NCBI RefSeq assembly: GCF_000516985.1
Contig: NW_006917095.1
Span: 2,113,077-2,177,076, forward strand
Direction of reading: 5' to 3'
DNA: 64,000 bases
Origin: Pestalotiopsis fici W106-1
Lineage: Eukaryota > Ascomycota > Sordariomycetes > Amphisphaeriales > Sporocadaceae
A program made the position numbers and the translations under genes. The notes below the pieces were generated by a model, which was given only the letters and a program-made list of their open reading frames with translations, was not told the DNA's origin and searched no databases. Shown here piece by piece: positions 36,987-47,906 of the stretch (positions are counted from its first letter, which is position 1; each line of letters begins with the position of its first letter).

Positions 36987-38170
36987 CTGGAGAATTCACA
37001 TAACTCCCAGTAGTGTATGTATTTCTCATACGCTATGCAAGTAAACCCGATCGATGCCAATGCCGGAATATTCAACATCAAGATTGAGATGGACCCTCGA
37101 GGCATTTACGCAATCAAATATCTCGTTTGCCATGCCTTAGTTTGTCGTTCTTTCGGTATTTACCGGATTGCGAAATGTTACCAGAAGGCTTGGGTTGTTC
37201 ACGCGTGCGTTGTTAGGGTGGCATTTCTGCAGTTGCCAGTGTCTCTCAAGAGTTGTCCATGCACCGGTGAGGTTGTGAGCTAGGAATACTTTCGTTTCAT
37301 GGAGGCTCAGATTGCCCCATCAGTCATCTTCAGTGGCACACTGTTATACCAGGAAATGTAATAGTCAAGACCAGTCTGAGTGCTGCGATAGGCACAGCAA
37401 GTCCGTATTTGTAATCTGAAGCGTTGTCATATGATTCTGGTAGTACTACCGTGCACCGGGCGTATGCGATTTCAAATATGCGCACTCAATGGCTAGTGCT
37501 CACTGTGATCTTGCAAGTCTGATGGTAAGTCCATGTTTCCATGTCGCAAGGCTCTAGGCAGATAGACCCAGGCGTCATCTACGCCTTGACATGCCCAAGG
37601 ATCGTCGCGTGAGACCAAAGATGACCAGGCATCGGGTCATCTTACCAACACAAGACGGGTCAGATTTATATGTCTGAATCTGGAAGACAGACAAAAGTAA
37701 GCCAGTCAGCGCAAAGCCTCTCCTGAATCTTACGATTCAATGCGCCAATTAGATAACACAACAAAGCATTTCCCCCTCAACTAGATCTTGAACAATCAGA
37801 ATCCCGTGGGGAAAAGTACGCGCATCAATACCCATTTTTTTTGGCGGAGTAGTTCGGCTGATGCCGAGGCTGATGCCGAGAAGGTATTGTGATATTTCGA
37901 TTTGTAAATTGATGCTGATGCTTAGTCGATATGTTGGGTACTTACGTAGGTAGACATCGTATGCCCCAATAACCACTCCATAATGTTTGCTCGTTATGTC
38001 AACTCGTCAACGGAAGGGCGCCCGAAGCCGAGACTCGGGTAGCCACTGTCAGAACATCATATCAGCGCGAAAACAGTTGCCTGATATCTTACCGAAAACA
38101 GGTCAGCGTGTGACAAGGTTTTGCAATTCGAGTGACCAATATCATGAACCATGACAGAGAGATCAGCGTA

Positions 38171-38196
38171 TCAATCAATCAATCAATCAATCAATC
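38171..38196 (+). repeat. (TCAA)n microsatellite
   Basis: Six to seven perfect copies of TCAA lie in tandem in non-coding DNA. Confidence 0.9.
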
Positions 38197-38964
38197 ATCT
38201 GCAAACAAGAAAGCATCCCGGCTCGAAAAGATAGCCGTACGTTACATGGACATTCATCGGCACGATACCGATGATATTTTTGATGTTGGTGGACAGTCAA
38301 GAATTATTAGTCAACGACGCTGATAACGGAAGCACTAGTCTGAGCGGAGATCCGGGGGAAGACTCGAATGGGATGACCCATCGGCTCGCCACCCCACAAA
38401 AAGCGGCTTCGGCTTTCCCTCGAGCTACTACATATTTCTCCCCTCATAATGGCAATGTCCTCACCGATTTTTACTGCGAGAGGACCCCGGTCTGCTTGGG
38501 GGCAAGTTCCGATATGACGCGCACCCTCACCAAGGGGTCGGGTCTAGCTTGAGCCCAGCCAAGCAAGCCCAAGCAGAGCAAGCAGCAGTTGGCGAGTGGG
38601 CCATACTTTAGACCATCCGAATGCCAAGAGATAAAGACGATTCCAACGCAGCGGCAGTGACCGAAAGACCGACTACCGGCCGGGGGACACCCAAAAGAAC
38701 CCTGTATAGTCTCTCATTGGCCGGGGTCGATTCTTTTGTCCAATGGCATGCTGACAGGCGATGTTCTGTGAGATAACTGAGATGATGTTGTCGATCAACG
38801 CAGGTCACCTTGCAGGATGCGCAGAACAGACAATGGGGCTGTAACGGGGTGCTCATTGCTCCGATGGCGCCGATATGCCTGGAGGGACCTTGACCAGGGG
38901 GGATTATACTGATGGTTGCACAGTGGGAGGAGGCAAGGCAGAATGCGACCGACGCAAGGTGAGA

Positions 38965-38972
38965 TATATAAA
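38965..38972 (+). promoter_or_regulatory. TATA box of the L-amino-acid oxidase gene
   Basis: TATATAAA lies 74 bp before the start codon, a typical spacing for a strong inducible fungal promoter. Confidence 0.5.
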
Positions 38973-39045
38973 TTGACTGGGCCGGTCTTGATTCGAGAAT
39001 GATCTGGCCAAGCTCTTTGCCAAGTCAGCGAGAACCTCCTCCAAG

Positions 39046-41338
39046 ATGCGCTTCCTTCCAGTTTCCCTTGCTCTTCTAGCGGGCCGAGCGCTCGGAAGTC
39101 CCGTGTCTGGGCTTCCGGTCAAGATCGAGACCAGGTCGAAGCTCGACTCTCACCTTGCCAACGTCCACGTCCGCTTTGACGAGGCTGTTGAGGGAGACGT
39201 TACTTACACCTACGGGTCCTGTTCGGCCAAGGAGCTGCGCGACGCTCACCACGTTGTCGCACGCAGCAACCACCGGAACTATGACTCCAGACTTGTCTGG
39301 CTCATTCCCAAGGATGTTACCACCGAGGGCTGTATCTCGGCCTGGGGTGCCGATGGCTCTCTGGTCGGTCGCAGCACTTCGCAGAGCTTCAAGCCCAACA
39401 AGCGGGCTCTGAAGAAGCGTGGCGAGTACAGCATCGCCATGACCAACGAGACTGGCATCGATACGCTGGGCCCGTGGTTTGACGGTGTCGCCCTGCTCGA
39501 GAGCAAGAACCTCAGCGCTGTTGATGTCGCCGAGGCCAAGAGCAAGGAGATTGCCATTGTCGGTGCCGGTATGGCTGGTCTGATGACCTACCTCGTCCTT
39601 CACCAGTCGGGCATGGAGAACATCAAGATCATTGAGGCTTCTCAGCGTCTCGGTGGCCGTGTCCACACCGAGTACCTCTCTGGTGGACCTTTTGACTACT
39701 CCTACCAAGAGATGGGCCCCATGCGTTTCCCCAAGACTCTGACCATGGGCAACGACACTCTCAACATCACCGATCACCAGATGGTGTTCCAGCTTGCCGC
39801 CGAGATGAACAAGCTCAACAACCATGCCAGCAACTGGAGCGTCGACTTCATCCCCTGGTTGCAGTCGAGCAACAACGGTCTTTACTACTACGACGGCATC
39901 AAGTTGGACACTGGCCTGCCCCCTACCCTGGCTCAGATTGCCGACAACTCGTCCCTGGCCATCACTCTGGAGGACAACGAGTCGACCACTGAGCTCTCCA
40001 ACACCATGAGCGCCATTCTCGCCAATGATACCTTTACTGCCCTCATGGCTACCAACATGCACCAGGCCCACAAGGACTTCCTTTCTGGCGGCTTGGATGG
40101 CCAGGATGGTGACCACTGGTCCGAGTTTGGCTTCCTGGTTAACTACCTGAAGGGTAACCTGAACGACACTGACATTGTTTCCGGAGGTTACTTTGAGACT
40201 TCCTTCTGGGACACCCTCTAGTAAGCATTAGCCATAATTCCTGCTTACATATATGCAGCAAATTGCTAACGAATCCCACAGCGAGGGCATGTACTTTGAT
40301 GCTTCCTCCTACGAGACCATTGACGGTGGTCTCAACCGTCTGCCTCTGTCTTTCCACCCGCTTGTGGACAATGTCACCACCATGGGTCGCTCCATCGAGC
40401 GCGTCAAGTGGTTGCCCGAGACCGAAAAGGTGCAGCTCGAGTGGCGCGAGAAGAAGGCCCCCAACGTGACTTCTGGTCCCAGCGCCGTGTGGGCCAACGA
40501 GACCTTTGATTATGCCGTTATGGCCCTACCATTCTCAGTGATTCAGGGCTGGAGACTGCCCACGCTGCCCGCCACCATTAGCAACGCCATCAACGAGATG
40601 CCCTTTACCGCAGCCTGCAAGGTGGCGCTCGAGTTCTCGACGCGCTTCTGGGAGCACTATGAGAACCCCATCTACGGTGGCTGCTCGACCTCGACCGATA
40701 TTCCCGGTGTCGGCAGCGTCTGCTACCCTTCGTACAACATCAACGGTACCGGCCCCGCCACCATGCTGGCCAGCTACATCTCGGGCGACCAGTGGGGCAA
40801 CCGCTGGGTCTCTGTTTCCGAGGAGGAGCACGTCCAGTACATTCTCGACGCCATGATTGAGATTCACGGTGACGTTGCCGCCGAGCAGTACACTGGCAAG
40901 TACAACCGCCGCTGCTGGATGCTCGACCCCTACGAGAAGGGCAGTTGGGCCAGCCCCAAGGTCGGCCAGCACGAGCTTTACATTCCCGAGTACTTCAAGA
41001 CCTACAGCAACGTGAGTGACATGATGAGGAAAATGAGAATTGCACGCGCTAATGATGTTTTAGATGATCTTTGTTGGCGAGCAGACCTCGTATACTCACG
41101 CTTGGATTGCCTCGGCTCTCGAGTCTGGAGTCCGTGGTGCCATTCAACTCCTTCTCGGTAAGTGAACCATGCAATAGCTTATAAAAGAGAACAATCACTA
41201 ACGCCTGTATCAGAACTCGGCTTGGTTGATGAGGCCAAGGCTGCCAACGAGAAGTGGATGGCAAGATGGATCGAAGTTGTAAGTTTTCATCTCAATAGAC
41301 CCATAGATATAACCCCCAACTAACATGAGATTCAGTAA
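39046..41338 (+). CDS. Secreted L-amino-acid oxidase (FAD-dependent)
   Basis: Exons are 39046-40220, 40282-41011, 41064-41157, 41214-41278 and a last exon holding only the stop codon (41336-41338), giving 688 residues. It oxidises L-amino acids to keto acids, ammonia and hydrogen peroxide. A signal peptide (FLPVSLALLAGRALGSP) implies export. The FAD-binding motif is EIAIVGAGMAGLMTYLVL (about residues 168-185), followed by IIEASQRLGGRVHT and QEMGPMRFP, where the Arg after GPM binds the substrate carboxylate in this family. The C-terminal FAD contact is FVGEQTSYTHAWIASALESG. Length matches fungal L-amino-acid oxidases, and N-glycosylation sites are frequent. Peroxide-producing enzymes of this type are antimicrobial and help nitrogen scavenging. 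If the last intron were retained, the tail would gain about a dozen codons before another stop. Confidence 0.92.
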
Positions 41339-42048
41339 TTCAATAATGAAAAAAAAAGAACCACAAGATAAGCAAGAGCTTCTTGTATGATAATTATGAC
41401 AGTAATGCCGGTCTTGGCGTACGATTAAAAAGTCACAAGTCATGAAATAGACCAGATTATGACACATAATGTATTAATGAAAACCTCTTTTGGATAACAA
41501 ACTTGCTTCAATTGTGCTTCAAGGCTAGTGTTGTGATATGTTGTGATACATCCACCATTTCGCCGACCATGCAGTTCTGAACTCCAAACTCCTTGACAAG
41601 ACAGAAACCAAGCAACCGCCTTTTTGTGTAATTCCAAGACGCTGCCGAGGATCCTGTTCTTTCCAGATCCTTTCCAACCTTCCCAAGCTCTGCTTCAGAG
41701 GCATGTCTGATGATTCGTGTCGTGGTAATCCACCGTTTCGCCATCCAATGCAATTCCCAGAAAATCAATTTGAACAAGGAAAAGAACCTTTTGTGTGATG
41801 CAATGACCTTTTTTCCCGCCGGGCTCTGGTAGGGGATGAACATCCTTCCAAAGTAAACAAGACACAACATTTCCAAGGCAAATCCCTCCCCATAATCATT
41901 AAAACAGTGGCAGGGTACCAGTAACAAGATGTACAGAAACAAGTAACATCGAAATCAGAAAGAAACAACAAAAAAGACCTTCTCTCTCTCCTTTTCTCCT
42001 CCTCCTCCCTTTTTCCCTCCTTTGGGAAGCTGCTCTGGAGCTTGTCAT
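41339..42048. other. Convergent 3' region
   Basis: This lies between the oxidase and the acidic-protein gene. It is AT-leaning with no coding signal, and pyrimidine-rich near 41,980-42,040. Confidence 0.5.
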
Positions 42049-43158
42049 CTATTTAGATGATGATCCATTGTTGTAGTTGGCAGATGTTACGCCGTGAGGA
42101 GGGAACCGCTCAAAAGCCTCATCGATCCAATCGCTCAGAACGAAGTCCTCGTCGACCAAGGCAACCCAGCCACCGTCATCGTTATGATCGACAGTGGCAA
42201 TGGAAGACTCGTCCGAGCTGTCTTCATCTGACTCGTCCGAGCTATCTCCGTCGTCGCCGGAGCTGTCTCCCTCGGACTCACCAGAGCTTTCTCCATCGGA
42301 CTCGTCCGAGCTGTCTTCGTCTGACTCGTCAGAGCCGTCTCCGTCGTCGTCGGAGCTGTCGTGATCAGACTCGTCAGAGCTGTCACCCTCGGACTGCTCA
42401 TCGTCCGCGTCGTACTCATCATCACTCCATTCCACGAGTGTGGAACCGTCGCTCTCGAAAGAGCTCTCCTCGTCGTCCCCGACGACAGTAGAGTCGGACG
42501 AACGGTCGTCCTCATCGTCGCTGGAGTCAGCGTCGATGCTCCACCCGGATGTCTCATCCTCGTCTGTGATGAAGTAATCCTCGGAATTCCACGGGGCTTC
42601 GTGATCGACCCCGGGGTCGGCCTCGGCGACGATGTGGATGAAATCATCTTCATTCTGACGCTCGCTGAAGTTCGACAGATGATCCGAACCATCTTCCGTG
42701 TCGAAATCCCAGCTCAGTTCGCTTGGTTCTATGACCCTCGTGTGCACAGAGACTTGATCGTCAAAATCCCAATTCCATGGGCCTTCGTCGGCGTCGATAT
42801 GGATGAAATCATCTTCATCCTGACTCTCGATGAAGTTCGACAGATGATCGACACCATCTTCCGTGTCTGAATCCCAAAGAAGGCCAGGTTCATACCAATC
42901 TGGGTAGTCATCTTGGTTCTGGTCAACTCGTCGCCTCACGGCGTTAAAGTTGGCGTATCGCATCAAGTATCCATCCTCTGAATCGGTCTCTTCCTCCTCC
43001 AGGACCTGGCGGTCCGAGCAGTTTGTGCAGATGATCTCCACGAACCATTCGTCAATGGGGTCGTGCTCGTGAAGATTGCATTCTGGATCGATGTATTCGA
43101 TCACAGCGGTCCGGCCGCAGACCGTGCATTCAAGATGCACCCTCCTCCAGATGCACAT
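42049..43158 (-). CDS. Acidic Ser/Asp-rich protein with N-terminal CxxC pairs, unknown function
   Basis: This is a single-exon frame of 369 residues starting at the first ATG. The first ~55 residues hold two CxxC pairs (LECTVCGR and IICTNCSD) about 30 residues apart, a spacing that could bind zinc as a ribbon. The rest is extremely acidic. Two related blocks share W-D-x-D-T-E-D-G-x-D-H-L-S-N-F and E-D-D-F-I-H-I, and the duplication is still visible in DNA (42,631-42,710 and 42,796-42,875). A Ser/Asp/Glu low-complexity tract follows, roughly residues 240-330, built from SSDESDE-like units. There is no signal peptide or membrane span, so an intracellular disordered protein is likely. The upstream side carries four regularly spaced dyads. 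I do not recognise a family. Confidence 0.7.
   Translation of the reverse strand: MCIWRRVHLECTVCGRTAVIEYIDPECNLHEHDPIDEWFVEIICTNCSDRQVLEEEETDSEDGYLMRYANFNAVRRRVDQNQDDYPDWYEPGLLWDSDTEDGVDHLSNFIESQDEDDFIHIDADEGPWNWDFDDQVSVHTRVIEPSELSWDFDTEDGSDHLSNFSERQNEDDFIHIVAEADPGVDHEAPWNSEDYFITDEDETSGWSIDADSSDDEDDRSSDSTVVGDDEESSFESDGSTLVEWSDDEYDADDEQSEGDSSDESDHDSSDDDGDGSDESDEDSSDESDGESSGESEGDSSGDDGDSSDESDEDSSDESSIATVDHNDDGGWVALVDEDFVLSDWIDEAFERFPPHGVTSANYNNGSSSK
42631..42875 (-). repeat. Internal DNA-level duplication in the acidic protein gene
   Basis: Two ~80-bp segments (42,631-42,710 and 42,796-42,875) are nearly identical, differing by scattered substitutions. They encode the repeated D-T-E-D-G-x-D-H-L-S-N-F block. 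Confidence 0.8.
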
Positions 43159-44084
43159 CGTGACGATGGATGACGAAGGGAGAGGTAGACAAGTGATAGT
43201 CTAGTCGATGGAGTATGACTAGAGTAGGGGATGGATGGGCGATAGTCTCGTCAAAGACAGGTGACTAGTGGGGAGGTAGGCAAGTGATAGTCTAGTCGAA
43301 GTGTTATAACTAGAGTAGGAGACGGGGGATAGTCTTGTCAAGTACCTATGACTATAGCAGAGCTAGATGAGTAACAGTAGTCTTCTTTGAGACGTATAGC
43401 CAGGGTGAGAGATATACTAGCAATAGCTTATTGATTGTATACACTCAGAAAAGATTGTAGGCAAGTAGAAGTCTTAACCGAAAGTAGAATGTGAAAGATT
43501 GTGATGTGAAGGAGAGATGGATAGGAATGCCCTTCTCTCGACTCTATGGCATCTATTTATGGCCGAATGCCCAGAGGGCAGCCTCTTGTTTACAATTCTA
43601 CAAAACCTTATGATTTGTTTACTTCGCTATCCTCCAGAAGACTTCAAAGCAGAGATGAAAATACTGAGAATTGGCCCGAAATTCTCCTCGGCAACAGGCT
43701 GCAATGCATAAACCTTGGTTACCCATCACGGTGGCGATTGTACTTGTCGCTTTTGAGTATCTCCATTTTTGTGTGTATCATACCCAGGAGGTCTACTATC
43801 CGTGTTTTGATACACATATCAGGCAGCCCCATAAGGTCGTTGCCCTCTAATCGGTAAGTGAAAAGTTGGGTATCTTGAATTCATAGAGGCAACTTCATTG
43901 TGGTAGCGACCTGGCAACAGAGCTATTGATAAGTGACCTTCTCGAAGCGAGAAAGTAGACCTCCAACATATCGTACACTAACTAGAACACGTATTCTTAC
44001 AGTGCTTGCAGCGGGGGCCAACAAGTATCTTGCAAACCTCACAATTTTTGACTTTTACCTTGTCGGCACAATGGCGACTCGGCT
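43159..44084. other. Upstream region of the acidic protein gene
   Basis: The first 200 bp hold the dyad array listed separately. The remaining ~730 bp reaches the 3' end of the uS8m-like gene. Short frames near 43,517-43,857 have no supporting motifs. Confidence 0.5.
43191..43356 (-). promoter_or_regulatory. Four-copy tandem array of a GATA-plus-dyad element
   Basis: The unit is GATAGTCTNGTC, then exactly 10 bp, then a near-perfect inverted half (consensus RACTAKA). Left/right arms lie at 43200-43206/43217-43223, 43246-43252/43263-43269, 43291-43297/43308-43314 and 43333-43339/43350-43356. The period is 42-46 bp while the 10-bp spacer is constant. The first arm begins 42 bp from the start codon of the acidic-protein gene on the minus strand. 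It could be a regulator-binding array or 5'-leader hairpins. Confidence 0.65.
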
Positions 44085-44780
44085 TCACCTTGTTTGTTGA
44101 GTCATGGCCTCTTCGGCCAATGCTTGCTCTTCCTCCTCAAACTTATCTTGACTGGTCGTTTCCTCGTCAACCACTCGTTTCCTAAACGGCCACACTCGAC
44201 ACACGACTGAACCGCCCACGCCCCTCTCGGCCGCCTCCCTACTCTCCAGCACTTCCACCTTGCCAAAGCGGTGCGCCGGTCCGCGATCATCCGGGTCCTC
44301 AATCTTGAGAAACACGCCCTGGCCCTCGGAGAGGCCCTTGCGCCACATGTCCTCGCCGAGGGCCTCTCCGCGTACAAGACGCGCAACCTCGGCGGCCGAC
44401 CAGACCAGCGGCGCCGTCTTTTGGCGCTGGCTCTTGCCCAGAATGGTCTTGGCGACGGGGACCTCTTTTTCGAGCCACCAGCCATTGTCGCGCTTCCAGG
44501 CATCGTCGCGGTACCGCAGGCCCATCCAGAGCTGGCGCTTGTGCCGGCTCGTCGTGTGGGCAATGTGCATGGCGCGCAGCTCCTCGGGGGAGAACTGGGC
44601 GAGCAGGCTGGCGTCGGGCCGGTGCGCCCCCGACTCGGTCAGCCAGGTGATATAGTTGGCCCTGTACAGCGCGTCGGCCAGCGCCTTGTTGAGCGGTGTC
44701 AGCTTGCACGTTGCGTACTGTGTCCGCGACCAGATGGCTCGCTGGAGTGGTACCGCGACATTAGTGGCGAGTGGTGCCAT
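44085..44780 (-). CDS. Probable mitochondrial small-subunit ribosomal protein uS8m
   Basis: This is a single-exon frame of 231 residues. Start was set at the first ATG (MAPLATNVAVPL); the frame is open further upstream but without ATG. The layout parallels yeast Mrps8: an N-terminal helix with TPLNKALADALYRANYITWL, then RQLWMGLRYRD, where yeast has RRLWVGLKYRD as I recall it, and a C-terminal GGSVVCRVWPF where uS8 proteins end in a GGxxLCxV-like strand. uS8 binds helix 21 of small-subunit rRNA and assembles early. The protein is longer than yeast Mrps8 because of a mid-region insertion and a ~25-residue Glu-rich tail. No obvious presequence is seen. If not uS8m, it is an unassigned small basic protein. 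Confidence 0.55.
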   Translation of the reverse strand: MAPLATNVAVPLQRAIWSRTQYATCKLTPLNKALADALYRANYITWLTESGAHRPDASLLAQFSPEELRAMHIAHTTSRHKRQLWMGLRYRDDAWKRDNGWWLEKEVPVAKTILGKSQRQKTAPLVWSAAEVARLVRGEALGEDMWRKGLSEGQGVFLKIEDPDDRGPAHRFGKVEVLESREAAERGVGGSVVCRVWPFRKRVVDEETTSQDKFEEEEQALAEEAMTQQTR

Positions 44781-45571
44781 TCCGCTCCCTAATCCTCCTG
44801 TGTCCTTCAAGATTGTTCTTCCCTTCCTGTAAAGACTGGCGCCGTTGCTGTGAAATGGCCAAGTATTGGGTGATCAGCTTCCGCTACACCCCCATGAGAT
44901 TGGATCCTCCTCCTCTTCCTCCTCGTCCTCCTCGTCCTGGTGAGCTCAAATGACCAGATTCAATGAAACAACAACAAGATGCCCAGTGCCTGTAAGAATA
45001 CAGCAATCTTGAATGAGTGTGCCGGTGTGGTAGTAATAAGATTGAAATGTCAAACTGATAAGCTTTTCTCAAACCGTAAATTGAAAAAGAGGCAGGGGGG
45101 GCAAACTAGAGGCTGAGTTTTTGGTGACACACCGCACGGGCCACAATAGTGGACCGACTATAGAAAGTCAAAAAGCTTCACATTTCAGCAAATTCTTGGG
45201 ATGCGGCGGGCAGACGAAGTTGTGTTTAGGTAAGTTTCGAGCCGCTAAAGATGTTTAGAGCCTCTGAATGTCTGGCAATGTGGTTATTCATCTACCAAGA
45301 ATATTCTCCATCATTACACATGTACTCAATTGGCTCTTGCAACCCTTTTTGGGCGTCAAGATTCATCGCCTGTGTTGAATTACATACAGGTATCTCATTA
45401 TGATCATGTAAGGCTGGGTACAGCCGCTTCTCGTTATACACAAGCCAAACCAATCATTCCTACTCCCCCGTAACACCGTCCATCCACATGACTTTGCATG
45501 CTAACTGTCGCTCTACGAACCACATGATCGTGACATGCCTTCTACATAATTTTCATGATACGCATCAAGGT
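44781..45571. other. Intergenic region
   Basis: It contains the uS8m-like promoter and the Akr1 3' region. A CTC-repeat-like tract sits near 44,905-44,940. No other gene was recognised. Confidence 0.5.
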
Positions 45572-47906
45572 CTACACCTCTTCGCCTGCCACAGTCTCGT
45601 AACCGCCGCGTCCTCTTCTGCCGCCCATCTCCATGGCCACTGGGCTTTCGTATGTCTCTGTCCAGTTGACCTTTTGGCCGCCCAGCATTGCATCGCCCGG
45701 TTCCCGTCTTCCAAAAACAGGAGCCGAGTCGCACCAGAAATCTTTGCAATTTTGCACATAGCCACGAGAGTAGGGGTTCTTCTTCTTTCTCTGCTTCTTG
45801 CCTGTAGCAGCGCCTCTTCCAGTTGCTGTTTCGATGAATGTATCGACGCCCAGGATGCGACTCCACTGTTGCAAGAAGCCACGCCCATGCTTGTGTCCAT
45901 GGCTGGGTCGGTTGCCCAACGGGTCATCAGCTGCGCTAGGTGGTGGACCGATGGCGCTGGGGTGCGTGGGATCGAGAGGAGCGCCAGTGCTCGTAAAGTT
46001 GTGCAATAGACCCGCATTTGTTCCATCATTAATACCATACATGTTTTCGTATGTAGTCATGGCACGAGCAACCTGGACAAACTGCACGAATAGCAACATG
46101 GAAACCCATGTCAATTGCAGTGAAGCCCAGATACCAAGAAGAATGATATAAGGATCTGTGTTGAAGACCTGGCAAAGCTTTGGGGCCAGAATTGTACATT
46201 CAGTGGTCGAGCTAGCTGGCATGGCTGAAAAGTAGTGGTAGAGCAGCCAGTCGAACGAAAGGATACCCAGCGTCAGGAAAATCAGGTAGTAGAAAAAATG
46301 GCGGTGGTTGTTGACTCCGACGCAGTTGTTGATCCAGGGGCAGTGGCTACAATTTATCAGCGGAGGCTCCAAGTGCTTGAATACATGAGTAACTTACTGG
46401 TCATGCTTTGCGACACATCTCTGGCATCGTTTGCAGTGCTTGCTTCGGAGAGGCGTTCGAATCATGCAAGATACACAAAAGTTGGACTCGTCAAACTTCC
46501 ACAAGCTCAAAAGCTCGTCAATGACGGCCTTTTGTTCCGCAATGCCATTCATTTTGGGGACAAAACCAGGGTCGAATACCATGCTTGTCGCGTAAAAGTA
46601 GCCACAGAGTCCATACGCAGCAGCAAAGGCAAAGTTCAGCAGCGGGTGGTCAGAGAATGTACCGGGCAAGACGGTCAGGAACCACCCTACTCCAACAAGA
46701 AACAGAGAACCAGCAAATATACCCGCGAGCCATGGCTGTTACAGATTAGCAACTGCACCTGTAATCCTGTAATCAAGATAGTACTCACAGTCTTGTGCAA
46801 ATGTCTCATGTCAGGTGGTCCGTATTCAACGACTTGCGTCGTCATCCACTGATATGAGAAACCAACCAGAAGCGCGAAAGGTAGAGATAGGAAGATTGGC
46901 AGATAGGCCAGAAGGAGCAGTTCGATCCACAAGAGCGAGAATGGCAAGAGGAACAAGAACCTGTTCATAAAGGTGCGCTTGTCCTGCAGGAAAATGGAAG
47001 CTCCGGGCCACCACGGTGTCACTGGATGACCATCCTCATCGTAGCCGCATTCCTTGAGGGCTCGGTGCCAGGCGCCAGTCGTGTTGAGGTCCTGAGCAGT
47101 GATGGCAGGTGTCTTGCCTGTTGTAGTCTTGGCAAATCTGTCCGAGCCATACTCAATAAGCTTCATGACACAGGGCGCAGAGCCCTTAACCAGAGCCCAA
47201 TGCAGAGCAGTGAATCCTTGCTCATCCGTCTCGTGCACACTTGCGCCCCATCGCAGAAACAGGTCGACACAGAGCGGGTATCCCTTGTAAGCTGCCCACA
47301 TGAGAGCGCTGTGGCCATAGCTATCGGCCACATCTACCGGAATGCCTTGGTGGAGCAGGAGCGTGAGCAGCATCATGTTTCCATTGAAGGTCGATATATG
47401 CAGAGTATTGTATCCCTGAGCGTCGGTAATCAAGGGATCGGCTCCATGTTGTAGCAGTAGGTTGACGGTGTAGTAGTTGGATCTCTGCGCTGCCCATTGC
47501 AACGGCGTCGCGACCGATTCGCCTCCCTTCTTGTTGATATCTGCACCCTTTTCGATCAGGAACTTGACCATAGCATACTGGTTGTTAATCGCGGCCCACT
47601 GTCAGGACTGTTAGCTTGCAGCTTTCACGGCACGTGTCGAGGCGTTGTAGAGCATACATGTAATGGCGTGATGCCCTCATCGTCAGAGTACGTGGCGTCA
47701 AAGTCGCCTTTTTCAAAAAGCTTCTCCATGGCCTGGATATTTCCTAGTCTTGCCAGCTGCATGATATCCTCTTGAGGCGGTGAATCGCCGCCGGGCATAT
47801 TCCCCATCTCCATGGCCTCGGCGCTGAGTTGGGGCGCTGCAGCGCTTCCCTTGTTCGACGGCTGTATCGGGGCTCCAGCAGAGCCATTTTGAGGTGTGGC
47901 CGACAT
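45572..47906 (-). CDS. AKR1: Akr1-type ankyrin-repeat DHHC palmitoyltransferase
   Basis: Exons (minus) are 47906-47658, 47598-46789, 46735-46398 and 46346-45572, giving 723 residues. It is a Golgi/endosomal S-acyltransferase that palmitoylates proteins; yeast Akr1 modifies Yck2. Six or so ankyrin repeats (about 50-280) include [26 protein letters not shown], split in the gene by intron 1, and [12 protein letters not shown]. Two pairs of membrane spans flank the catalytic cysteine-rich domain: [30 protein letters not shown] then [11 protein letters not shown]. The DHHC tetrad (465-468) is created by the third splice, with the first His codon split 2+1. The tail after the last span is Gly/Arg-rich. 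It shares a 930-bp divergent upstream region with the SRP receptor beta gene. Confidence 0.95.

Larger units (their letters stand above)
36987..39045. other. 2-kb intergenic region
   Basis: There is no convincing gene. It contains a tetranucleotide microsatellite at 38,171 and the L-amino-acid oxidase promoter at its right end. Confidence 0.5.

Noticed and set aside
39076..40116. 346-codon minus-strand frame
   Set aside because: It is exactly antisense to the first exon of the L-amino-acid oxidase. Strong third-position GC bias produces long antisense frames, and its composition (Val/Gly/Leu-rich) has no family features.
42057..42491. Arg/Pro/Ser-rich plus-strand frame
   Set aside because: It is antisense to the Ser/Asp repeat of the acidic protein; repetitive codons keep several frames open.
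43191..43356. The tandem units as a CRISPR array
   Set aside because: Only the flanks and dyad arms repeat. There is no constant long repeat with unique spacers, and the host is a fungus.
44260..44792. Plus-strand frames of 131 and 173 codons
   Set aside because: They overlap the uS8m-like gene in antisense, are GC-rich and carry no motifs.
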